Shown here one piece after another: positions 20,874 through 30,169 of a stretch of 64,000 bases of DNA (position 1 is its first letter; the number at the start of each line of letters is the position of its first letter). Source of the stretch: Ryuthela nishihirai (Eukaryota; Arthropoda; Arachnida; Araneae; Heptathelidae); contig JAWZYU010000028.1 in the NCBI GenBank assembly GCA_038380435.1, forward strand, positions 40,545,095-40,609,094. Direction: 5' to 3'. Under the pieces are notes generated by a model. That model saw only the letters and a list, made by a program, of their open reading frames with translations. It searched no databases and was not told the origin of the DNA. Made by a program: the position numbers and the translations under genes.

Positions 20874-22187
20874 ATAAAGGTGATGTTACATTGATGGCGA
20901 ATAAAGGTGATGTTACATTGATGGCGAATAAAGGTGATGTTACATTGACGGCGAATAAAGGTGATGTTACATTGACGGCGAATAAAGGTGATGTTACATT
21001 GACGGCGAATAAAGGTGATGTTACATTGACGGCGAATAAAGGTGATGTTACATTGACGGCGAATAAAGGTGATGTTACATTGACGTCGAATAAAGGTGAT
21101 GTTACATTGACGTCGAATAAAGGTGATGTTACATTGCCGTCGAATAAAGGTGATGTTACATTGCCGTCGAATAAAGGTGATGTTACATTAACGTCGAATA
21201 AAGGTGATGTTGCATTGACGACGAATAAAGGTGATGTTACATTCACGACGAATAAAGGTGATGTTACATTCACGACGAATAAAGGTGATGTTACATTGAC
21301 GGCGAATAAAGGTGATGTTGCATTGACGGCGAATAAAGGTGATGTTGCATTGACGGCGAATAAAGGTGATGTTACATTGACGTCGAATAAAGGTGATGTT
21401 ACATTGACGTCGAATAAAGGTGATGTTACATTGACGGCGAATAAAGGAATAAAGGTGATGTTACATTGACGGCAAATAAAGGTGATGTTACATTGACGTC
21501 GAAAAAAGGTGATGTTACATTGACGGCGAATAAAGGTGATGTTACATTGACGGCGAATAAAGGTGATGTTACATTGACGGCGAATAAAGGTGATGTTACA
21601 TTGACGTCGAATGAAGGTGATGTTACATTGACGTCGAATAAAGGTGATGTTACATTGCTGTCGAATAAAGGTGATGTTACATTGCCGTCGAATAAAGGTG
21701 ATGTTACATTAACGTCGAATAAAGGTGATGTTACATTGACATCGAATAAAGGTGATGTTACATTGACGGCGAATAAAGGTGATGTTACATTGACGGCGAA
21801 TAAAGGTGATGTTACATTGACGTCGAATAAAGGTGATGTTACATTGACGTCGAATAAAGGTGATGTTACATTGCCGTCGAATAAAGGTGATGTTACATTG
21901 CCGTCGAATAAAGGTGATGTTACATTAACGTCGAATAAAGGTGATGTTGCATTGACGACGAATAAAGGTGATGTTACATTCACGACGAATAAAGGTGATG
22001 TTACATTCACGACGAATAAAGGTGATGTTACATTGACGGCGAATAAAGGTGATGTTGCATTGACGGCGAATAAAGGTGATGTTGCATTGACGGCGAATAA
22101 AGGTGATGTTACATTGACGGCGAATAAAGGTGATGTTACATTGGCGGCGAATAAAGGTAATGTTACATTGACGGCGAATGGTTAAGG
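20874..22187. repeat. 27-bp tandem repeat array, ~48 copies
   Basis: Unit GCGAATAAAGGTGATGTTAC plus ATTGACG. Since 27 is nine codons, both strands stay open: NKGDVTLTA on plus and NVTSPLFAV on minus. An 8-bp insertion at about 21447-21454 shifts the frame. Variant units recur in the same order 737 bp apart (21134 and 21871), which is 27 units plus the 8-bp insertion, so the array contains a long duplication. I see no start context, signal peptide or unique domain that would support a protein. Confidence 0.93.
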
Positions 22188-22506
22188 TGTTATTTCAATG
22201 GAAAGTTAATCACGAAGCTCTACATTCTAAAACAAGATTTTCGTAGAAAGTTGTGACTGTAGATTATGATATAAAGGTACACGCATCTTTCAATGTTATT
22301 TTTTTTTGAGATCACAGAAGTGGAGAGAAGCGTTTTTATACTAGAATAGGGACCCAGTCCTCCCCTCAATTCCCCCTTAATTTTTTTTTGGTTCGATCCA
22401 GCTGTTTGCGCCTTTTTATTTCTTTTTGATTCGGGCATAATCTCAAACAATCAAACTACATAAATCTTGAATAAAATTTTTTTTTACGAGAATAGGGGTT
22501 TCAGCG
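22188..22506. other. Unassigned spacer
   Basis: AT-rich, with A/T homopolymer runs. Nothing recognised. Confidence 0.55.
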
Positions 22507-22881
22507 TTGGGTTGTTTTACCTCTGAGCGGCACTTTTTTGAACACCACGGGCTAAATGGCCAGGTCACAAGGTCCCCGAAGGCTCAGAGAAGGTTGGCGG
22601 AGGGGACCCACTGGAACAGCTGTTGGGAGACAGATGGTAGCCTCCCGTCAAGGCCATCCACCGTGTTCTTTAACGTCCACAAGGTATGGCTCTTCCGAAC
22701 ACGGGTCCACGGCTTAACGTCCCATCCGACGGACGGCGGCTTTCCGGCGGTGTCTCCTACTGACCGTGGACAGGGCGGGGGATTTTGCGGAGATAAATCT
22801 CAACGCGGACCCAGCTGGGACTCGAACGTGGGAACTACAGATTACGAGCCTGGCGGGCTACCAACTGAGCCACCCCCGCCC
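22507..22881 (-). mobile_element. SINE-A, full length
   Basis: Reverse copy with head intact. A small deletion around 22740-22750 removes the CAAGCCCATC stretch. Confidence 0.92.
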
Positions 22882-23147
22882 TCTAATGACTCTGAATAGC
22901 AGGACTACAAGTGAGAAGACACTCCGAGTGACGTCACAGTGACGGAAGTTTTTGGTTCCCCGTAATTTCGCAGGTGCTCAGCTGATCGGTCTCGAATTTG
23001 CTGTGGTGATCTCACTTAATTCTTGCGTGGGGCTTAAAGATCGGGTTCCTAGCTACGATGGGTCGTGATTAAACCCGCCGTAACTGTTCGAAATATCTGG
23101 AGGCGATGCATCGCCTACTTTGTGATTGGAGAGCTGAACATTATAAA
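22882..23147. other. Unassigned spacer
   Basis: Nothing recognised. Confidence 0.5.
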
Positions 23148-23540
23148 TGGGTTGGGTTGTTTTACCTCTGAGCGGCACTTTTTTGCACACCAAATGGCCA
23201 GGTCACATGGACCCCGAAGGCTCAGAGAAGGTTGGGGGAGGGGACCCACTGGAACAGCTGTTGGGAGACAGATGGTAGCCTCCCGTCAAGGCCATCCAGC
23301 GTGTTCTTTAACGTGCACGAGGTATGGCTCTCCAGCACACGGAACACGGCTTAACGTCCCATCCGACGGACGGCGGCCTTTCCAAGCCCATCGGTGTCCC
23401 CTACTGACCGTGGGCAGGGCGGGGAATTTTGCGGAGATAAATCTTAACGCTGACCCAGCTGGGACTCGAACCTGGGAACTACAGATTACGAGCCTGGCGC
23501 GCTACCGACTGAGCCACCCCCGCCCGATCTGACAGGGGCT
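23148..23540 (-). mobile_element. SINE-A, full length with shared 5' extension
   Basis: Reverse copy. Immediately 5' of the head it carries GATCTGACAGGGGCT (23526-23540), the same non-SINE sequence found beside the head at 18134-18149. Confidence 0.88.
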
Positions 23541-24196
23541 AGAGTGTCTAAGTCAGTAGCATCCTGTGCTTGTAATGTGCAGTTTCCACCCTGTCCACGG
23601 TCACTAAGAGCATTTGGTAAGGGACACTGGTGGACTTGGAAAAGCCACTGTCCGTTCGATAGGGTTTCAAGCCCCCTGTGCCCATTAACGAATTGCTGAA
23701 TGGCTTTGAAGGAGATTACCCCTGTCTCCCAACAGCTATCCAGTAAATCCCCTCTCCCTAACCTTCTCTGAGACCTCGGGGTCCTTGTAACCTGGTCATT
23801 TAGCCCATTGTGTGCCCAAAAGTGCAGCTCAGAGGTAAAACAACCCAACAGCTGTCCAGTGAATCCCCTCTCCCTAACCTTCTCTGAGATCTCGGGGTCC
23901 TTGTAACCTGGTCATTTAGCCCATTGTGTGCACAAAAGTGCAGCTCAGAGGTAAAACAACCCAACAGCTGTCCAGTGAATCCCCTCTCCCTAACCTTCTC
24001 TGAGACCTCGGGGTCCTTGTAACCTGGTCATTTAGCCCATTGTGTGCACAAAAGTGCAGCTCAGAGGTAAAACACCCCAACAGCTGTCCAGTGAATCCCC
24101 TCTCCCTAACCTTCTCTGAGACCTCGGGGTCCTTGTAACCTGGTCATTTAGCCCATTGTGTGCACAAAAGCGCAGCTCAGAGGTAAAACATCCCAA
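23541..24196 (+). mobile_element. Diverged SINE-A subfamily with four tandem 3' ends
   Basis: Old, decayed head and 5' body (23541-23732), then a 3' third present four times in tandem with a period of exactly 116 bp (units start at 23733, 23849, 23965, 24081). Junctions join the AACCCAAC tail to the internal CCAACAGCTGT site. Units share private variants (GTGAATCCCC, CTTGTAACCTGG, GTGCAGCTC), so they copied from one another. Confidence 0.88.
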
Positions 24197-24941
24197 CGCT
24201 AACAGTGCTTGACCCTCTGCAGTTTGCTGTGATGCCAATCTCCATTCTTGGCAATGCTTTTCAGAAGCCTTAAACTTTGCTAATAATCCTGAACGTCTCA
24301 AAGCGTTTTCTATGTGGCTCCATCCCGAAGACGCCTAACATTTCACTGAAGGCGAAAGCGTTGGGCTTAGTTTCCTCCTCCGCGAAAATTCTCCAAGGGC
24401 AACGTGAAGTGATGGAATTAATTTACCCATAGTCAGTGGTAAATAACGTCGCGTTGGATAAGCGATGGCGGTCGTTAAAAGTTCTTCTTTATAAGGATCG
24501 TGCGATTTGGTCACGTCTTGGGATTGTGGCGCGAGCTCACCTCCTCCACCTCCGGAAGAGAAATAGCTGAGAGGAGAGCGATCGAAACCGGAGGCAACCG
24601 AATTATCCAAAGTTAAAAGTCGTTACAGTGAGTTGAGTCAGCCAGCTGAAATTAGAATCATTAGTGGGAACTTTGTGGCTTGTATAATACACGACACGAA
24701 CAGGGGAATCTTTCAAATACGTACCTGTGAGAAAAAGATATCTTTGAAACTTCAATTATAGGCCAATTTTTTATGTTTCGTTCCTTCATGTAAATGCTAC
24801 GTTCTGGGTTAAACGGATATGTGGAGTTATCTATTTGGAATGTTTTTTCTTTAAGTTTGTCGGTTTTTATTACTGGGGCTTAGAGTTTTGCCAGCTAACG
24901 ACTGAGCGCACAGATTGAATTGCTAGCCCGGATAGACGATT
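24197..24941. other. Unassigned unique sequence
   Basis: About 745 bp. A 91-codon minus-strand ORF (24335-24610) has no recognised domain. Confidence 0.5.
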
Positions 24942-24950
24942 TCCATGGCC

Positions 24951-25305
24951 ACGGGTGGCTCAGTCGGTAGCGCGCCAGGCTCGTAATCTGCAGTTTCCAG
25001 GTTCGAGTCCGCAAAATTCCCCGCCCTGCCCACGATCAGTAGGGGAGACCGATGGGCTTGGAAAGGCCGCCGTCCATCGGATGGGACGTTAAGCCGTGGC
25101 CCCGCTGTGGGAGAGCCATACTCTGTGCACTTTAAAGAACACGCTGGATGGCCTTGACGGGAGGCTACCATCTGTCTCCCAACAGCTGTTCCAGTGGGTC
25201 TCCTCCCCCAACCTTCTCTGAGCCTTCGGGGTCCATGTGACCTGACCATTTAGCCCATTGTGTGCCAAAGAATGCTGCTCAGAGGTAAAACAACCCAACC
25301 CAAAA
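24951..25305 (+). mobile_element. SINE-A, near full length
   Basis: A and B boxes present. A deletion after the B box removes the CAGCTGGGTCAGC region. 9-bp TSD TCCATGGCC at 24942-24950 and 25306-25314. Confidence 0.9.
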
Positions 25306-25312
25306 TCCATGG

Positions 25313-25615
25313 CCAGGTCACAAGAACCCAGAGAAGGTTCTGTGGAAGGGACCCACGGGACAGGTGGTAGCCTTCTGTCAAGGCCATACGGCGTGTTTTT
25401 TAACGTGCAAAAGGTATGGCTCTCTGGCCCACCGAGCCAGAGAACTCGGTGTCCCCACACCGAGTGCTTGGAAAGGCCTCTGGCACACCGAGCCAGAGAG
25501 GTCTGGCACAGTGAGCCAGAGAACTCGGTGTCCCCATACCGAGTGCTTGGAAAGGCCGCCGTCCGTCCTATCCGACGGACGGCGGCCTTTCCAAGCACAT
25601 CAGTGCCCCCTATTG
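25313..25615 (-). mobile_element. Rearranged SINE-A
   Basis: Reverse body fragments (ATGGCCAGGTCACAAG, then GTTTTTTAACGTGC) followed by a direct repeat of about 45 bp (GAGCCAGAGAACTCGGTGTC and following, near 25433-25478 and 25516-25560) and ending in a fold-back of body sequence. Confidence 0.7.
25546..25595. repeat. Perfect 22-bp inverted repeat with 6-nt loop
   Basis: Left arm 25546-25567 (CTTGGAAAGGCCGCCG...) is exactly complementary to 25574-25595. Both arms are SINE-A body sequence in opposite orientation, so part of the element has been copied back on itself. Confidence 0.9.
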
Positions 25616-25616
25616 C

Positions 25617-25700
25617 ACTGGTTCCCAACCTTTTTACACCAGAGGACCTCATTCCCAAATCACATTTGAGTTGCAGACACCCACTACACATTTAACAGCT
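25617..25700 (-). mobile_element. hAT-type terminal inverted repeat end
   Basis: CACTGGTTCCCAACCTTTTT is a typical hAT terminal sequence (CAGTGGTTC-type). It lies on the 3' side of the minus-strand hAT transposase relic and is probably that element's 3' end. No matching 5' end is visible before the SINE-A at 27794. Confidence 0.55.
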
Positions 25701-25759
25701 TAGAGACCTAAATTAAAATCTTTAAATGCTAGCCAATGGAGGAATAGACCTATATTCAA

Positions 25760-26245
25760 AAATATCTGACAACAATTTTTTTAGAAATTAGTAATCTGGC
25801 AACCTTTGTGTCACGTGACACAAAGGTTGCCAGATCACTAATTTCTAAAAAAATCTTAGGCAGATATTTTTTCTGAATTCTGTAATCAACCATAGTGTTC
25901 GTATATTTTTTAATATATATATATAATGCGTATGAATATATAATGCAATGAATATGGAGCGTGTGCAGTTACCGTTCACAGCAAACTGGAGCGGTTGCGG
26001 TTAATGTTCACAGCACATTGGATCGTGTGAGCTCACAAAGACCTGGATCGTGTGGGCTCACTCACGGAAATATTGAGCGTGTGCAGTTACCGTTCACAGC
26101 AAACTGGAGCGTGTGCAGTAACTGCACACGCTCCAGTTTTCTGTGAACGGTAACTGGAGCGTGTACAGTTGCTGTACACGCTCCAGATATTTTTTCTGAC
26201 TTCTGTAATCAACCATAGTGTTCGGATACTTTTTTGAGCGACTGT
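25760..26245 (-). mobile_element. PAL-302 foldback element, locus C
   Basis: A spacer-free palindrome of about 42 bp centred at 25814/25815 (CACGTG), a terminal arm, an AT-rich junction (around 25905-25955) also found at locus E, then tandem hairpin units and a terminal arm ending GACTGTA at 26245. The outer left arm is partly lost. Confidence 0.78.
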
Positions 26246-26247
26246 AC

Positions 26248-27660
26248 GTTGAGTGGAAAGGAAGAAGTACTTTAGGTGCTTTTTCGCCCAGTGCTGAATA
26301 TTCTTCACGAATTTTAATCCAAAAAACTAAACATATTATTGCAGTTACTTTTCATTGCCTTTAGATGCGGATCCGAAGATAGTTCAATTAGTTGTTCTTC
26401 TTGTGAAAGAGATAGGTTGTGATTTCCAGAAGGTAAAAACGGATCCAGATCTAGCATCAGAGTTCTCTGGAAAATATCCTTCAAAATGCATTTGAAGAAC
26501 TTCGATGTAAAGCTTGACACATAAAAATATTTCTTGTGTGTTTAAGTCTGCTGTGTCGGAAATGAATTCTGAAAATAAAGGGAACATATCAAAACAGTCT
26601 TCTTGCGTTTTTCTCCTCCATAGTTATCTTTTGAAGGATTTAATTTTATTTCCCAACTCGAAAACTGTTTTAATTGTCGCTGAAGACTAAGACTTAGCTC
26701 ATTTATGAACTGGAAAATATCAGACAAAAAGGCCAGTTTTGCCAACCATTGAGGATCTCGAAAATTACCAGTCAAATCCTATTTACTATTATTAAGAAAT
26801 ATATGAACAGTCGTTCAAAAAAGTAACCGGACACTATGGTTGATTACAGAATTCAGGAAAAATATCTGGAGCGTGTACAGCAACTGTACACGCTCCAGTT
26901 ACCGTTCACAGCAAACTGGAGCGTGTGCAGTTACTGCACACGCTCCAGATTGCTGTGAACGGTAACTGCACACGCTCAATATTTCCGTGAGTGAGCCCAC
27001 ACGATCTAGTATCAAAATAATATGACCACCTACAGTCGCTCAAAAAAATACCCGAACACAGTGATCTGGCAACCTTCGTGTCACGTGACAGGAAGGTTGC
27101 CAGATCACTAATTTCTAAAAAAATCGTTGCCAGATATTTTTTCTGAATTCTGTAATCAACCATAGTGTTCGGATACTTTTTTGAGCGACTGTACTTCTTC
27201 TCTGAGCTCATAGAGTCTACTCGAAACTCACCCTCGAGAAAGCCAGTGAACCTCTGTGTGCAGCAACAGCTTTTTGTGAAGTGATCCCATTTGCTCACAT
27301 AGAATTGAAAATAACCTCGAATTAAGGACATGGCTTTTGATAAAGTTTACAACTTTCACAGCAGTTGATAGCACGTCATGAAGTTCTGAACTCATCCGTT
27401 TTGAGGCAAGCATTTCCCTTTGAATAACGCAATGAGTTATTTGTAATTGACCACCTGCTTCTTTCTTTACTAAGCTTGCAAGTCCAGATTTTCGTCCTGT
27501 CATTGCAGCTGCATCATCAGTGAGCAAACCAACACAATTCGTCCAAGTCGAGTTATTGTTTGTATATAGCCATTTAAGGTTTTGAAGATTTCATCTCCAG
27601 TTGTACGACCTGGTACTTCCAGACAAGCCATAAATTCTTCACAAGCATTAATTTTTTTCA
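26248..27660 (-). pseudogene. hAT-family transposase relic, interrupted by PAL-302
   Basis: Reading 3' to 5' on plus, the relic gives N-terminal to C-terminal segments CEEFMACLEVPGRTTGDEIF (~27570-27640), LTDDAAAMTGRKSGL and LLLHTEVHWLSRG (27228-27527), then WLAKLAFLSDIF (26542-26775) and a C-terminal part (26314-26520). These match, from memory, the ZBED5/FAM200/SCAND3-like group of hAT transposases. At least one frameshift (~27560), a stop directly after HWLSRG and a stop near 26785 show it is dead. The BED finger and N-terminus are missing. PAL-302 locus D splits it at 26817-27193. Confidence 0.75.
26817..27193 (+). mobile_element. PAL-302 foldback element, locus D, inside the hAT relic
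   Basis: The first terminal arm lacks about 87 bp. It continues through a hairpin with 34-bp arms and a 3-nt loop (26897-26967, one mismatch), a unique spacer, a second TACAGTCGCTC end (27031) and a shortened palindromic terminus ending GACTGTA at 27193. Removing it with one TA rejoins the transposase frame (LYELREEV to HIFLNNSK), which defines the target duplication as TA. The left TA has mutated. Confidence 0.85.
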
Positions 27661-27793
27661 AAGTCAATATATTTAACATAAACTAACAACATATGTTACT
27701 AGTAGTTAACATAAATGCTGTTATTTGCTACATCAGTGAACTCATATTTTTGGAGGGAAAACCATTTAGATTGGTGCACTTTTGATATCGTTG

Positions 27794-28175
27794 TTGGGTT
27801 GGGTTGTTTTACCTCTGAGCGGCACTTTTTTGCACATTATAATGGCCAGGTCACATGGACCCCGAAGGCTCAGAGAAGGTTGGGGGAAGAGACCCACTGG
27901 AACAGCTGTTGGGAGACAGATGGTAGCCTCCCGTCAAGGCCATCCAGCGTGTTCTTTAACGTGCACAGGGTATGGCTCTCCCACACACGGGGCCACGGCT
28001 TAACATCCCATCCGACGGACGGCGGCCTTTCCAAACCCATCGGTGTCCCCTACTGACCGTGGGCAGGGCGGGGAATTTTGCGGAGATAAATCTCAACGCT
28101 GACCCAGCTGGGACTCGAACCTGGGAACTACAGATTACGAGCCTGGCGCGCTACCAACTGAGTCACCCCCGCCCC
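27794..28175 (-). mobile_element. SINE-A, full length
   Basis: Reverse copy. A small deletion in the GCACACCATGGGC region. Head intact. No TSD seen. Confidence 0.93.
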
Positions 28176-28726
28176 TAGGTGGTGCTGGAAGCAGTAGTGT
28201 TAAGTGGATTTTACGGACTAAGCAAATCCCCGATCCATGCTCTGTTGAGTAGATATGGTTCTAATTCGAATACTTTTACATCTTTCATAATCATTAGGGA
28301 ATAATGTATGTGCGATTTATCCCAATAAACTTCGGAAATAAGTTTTAGGACAACTTCATTAATCTTCCAGCTTCCACAACTCTTCAAACAGTGGACGAAA
28401 ACTGTTGAAAATTCAAGATTCAATTCTTTATCTCCTGCGAAATTTTTTCGATAATAAACAAGGCTTATTTTCAAAGTTACGTTCCTTTAAATGTGACTGT
28501 TCGTTGGCCTAGCATACATACATTATTACCTATCTGTTTTGTGCAGCGCATTTGTAATTTGATGTAAGGTGTTCCCTTTCACATGCCCATGGGTATCCAG
28601 GTTAAACATTTGTTGATTTGCCAAAGGTCTTTCTGGAAATTATTAACGAATAATACCATCTGAAGTGCTTTGAATACAAATAAGCTTAATCTGAAGTCGT
28701 GTGAGTCATTATCTACTTATACACGG
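28176..28726. other. Unassigned sequence with an 87-codon minus-strand ORF
   Basis: The ORF at 28211-28474 (minus) ends KVFELEPYLLNRAWIGDLLSP. It could be an exon fragment, but I recognise no family and cannot see convincing splice sites. The rest is AT-rich. Confidence 0.3.
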
Positions 28727-28737
28727 TCAGATATTTA

Positions 28738-28935
28738 AAATACCCCCTCAAAGCAGCTGCTTGCCACAGAGGTCTGACAGGAGCCTGTCAGTTTATAAGC
28801 CACAGTAGAAGGTCTGAGAGGATGGCAGGACCTCAGCAGAAAAACGACACACACAGTCATGCCTTACCCGGGGCTCGAACCCAGGTCCCTTAGATCAGTA
28901 GCCGAGCGCGCTAACCACTCGGCCATGGGACGGCT
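28738..28935 (-). mobile_element. SINE-B, 3' copy of a dimer
   Basis: tRNA-like head at right (complement of ATGGCCGAGTGGTTAGCGCG), body with AGACCTTCTACT and a 10-bp hairpin-like GACAGGAGCCTGTC, and a TATTT-type 3' tail at left. It joins a second SINE-B head to tail, and one TSD flanks the pair (TCAGATATTTA at 28727-28737 and 29126-29136). Confidence 0.92.
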
Positions 28936-29125
28936 AAAAAATAAATACCTCCTCAAGCAGCTGCTTGCCACAGAGGTCTGACAGGAGCCTGTCAGTTTAT
29001 ATGTCATAGTAGAAGGTCTGAGAGGATGGCAGGATCTCAGCAGAAAAACGACACAACACCGGGGTTCGAACCCAGGTCCCTTAGATCAGTAGCCAAGCGC
29101 GCTAACCACTCGGCCATGGGACGGC
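28936..29125 (-). mobile_element. SINE-B, 5' copy of a dimer
   Basis: Complete copy, joined to its partner through CTAAAAAATAAATACC. No separate TSD is visible at the internal junction. Confidence 0.92.
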
Positions 29126-29331
29126 TCAGATATTTACAAGAGTTAAAATAATGTCAAAAAATGCCAAGTTAATTGTTAATTGCTTTTGTATGAAATTTGA
29201 CGAACTTCTTTTCACAAAATTTACATATTTACGAATGGAAATGTGATAAGAATATTATTTTTAGTAACTAAATGCTTCTTAGATATTATGCTGAGAGGTA
29301 AATCTTGAACTAACAACGCATGCGAGATGAT

Positions 29332-29481
29332 GCTTGGAAATGCCGCCGTTCGTTGGGTAGGACGTAATACCCTATGCACGTTAAAGAACACGCTGGATGG
29401 TCTTGACAGGAGGATACCAAATCTCTCCTAACAGCTGTCTAAGTAGATCCCCTCCCCTAGTCTCTGAACCCTCTGGTTTCT
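29332..29481 (+). mobile_element. SINE-A, host copy interrupted by a LINE (part 1)
   Basis: Old body fragment from GATGCTTGGAAATGCCGCC to CTCTGGTTTCTTGT. The next expected bases (GACCTGGCCATTTAG) appear after the LINE at about 32552. Confidence 0.75.
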
Positions 29482-30169
29482 TGTTCAGTTAAGTTCAGTT
29501 TTATTATAATAATAAGGTTACAAACAACATTATTTGTAATACTCTTATTGACCCAAGAGCATCTAAGCTCATGTAGGTTAATTTGCAAATTATTTAAATA
29601 CGTAATTTTGGCAACACTAACACTCAACTTTGCATAAAGAAAATATATATATATACAAAAACAACACAGAATTTATAAAAAGGAATTAAATTTTTTTTTT
29701 ACTTTAACACTGAAAACAGGCTGTCAGCATTTGTAATAGTCATTAGATAATTAGCAGTGAGAGATTTGAAATGCATAAAATTAGTTTCATTTCGAATTAT
29801 AATCGGTAAAGAATTAAAAATTTTAGGGGCCAAATAATCAAAGTGTTTGTGCATAATTTCTTTATTTGCAAGTGGTAACAGAAACCTTTTCCCATATCTG
29901 GCATAGAATAATTTATATAATGCAGCACAGCATTATTGTTTTTAAAGAAGTAATTTAATGTTCTATAAACAAATAAATGTCTCACTGGATATACATCTGA
30001 AATGGTATACTTACAAAAGATGGTAACAGTTTTGTATTATTTGGTAAAATTTGAAATATAAATTTATTTTGCATTGAGATTAGACTCCTTAATGATGAAA
30101 TGTATGTTCCTCCCCAACTTGTAATACCATACTGTATAGCAGACTGGACCCAAGATTTGTATAACATTA

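Noticed and set aside
20874..22187. Regularly spaced repeats as a CRISPR array
   Set aside because: Units are contiguous 27-bp repeats with no unique spacers and no cas genes. The rest of the window is eukaryotic.
25617..27660. Domesticated hAT-derived host gene
   Set aside because: Frameshift, stops, missing N-terminus and an inserted PAL-302 element show decay rather than conservation.
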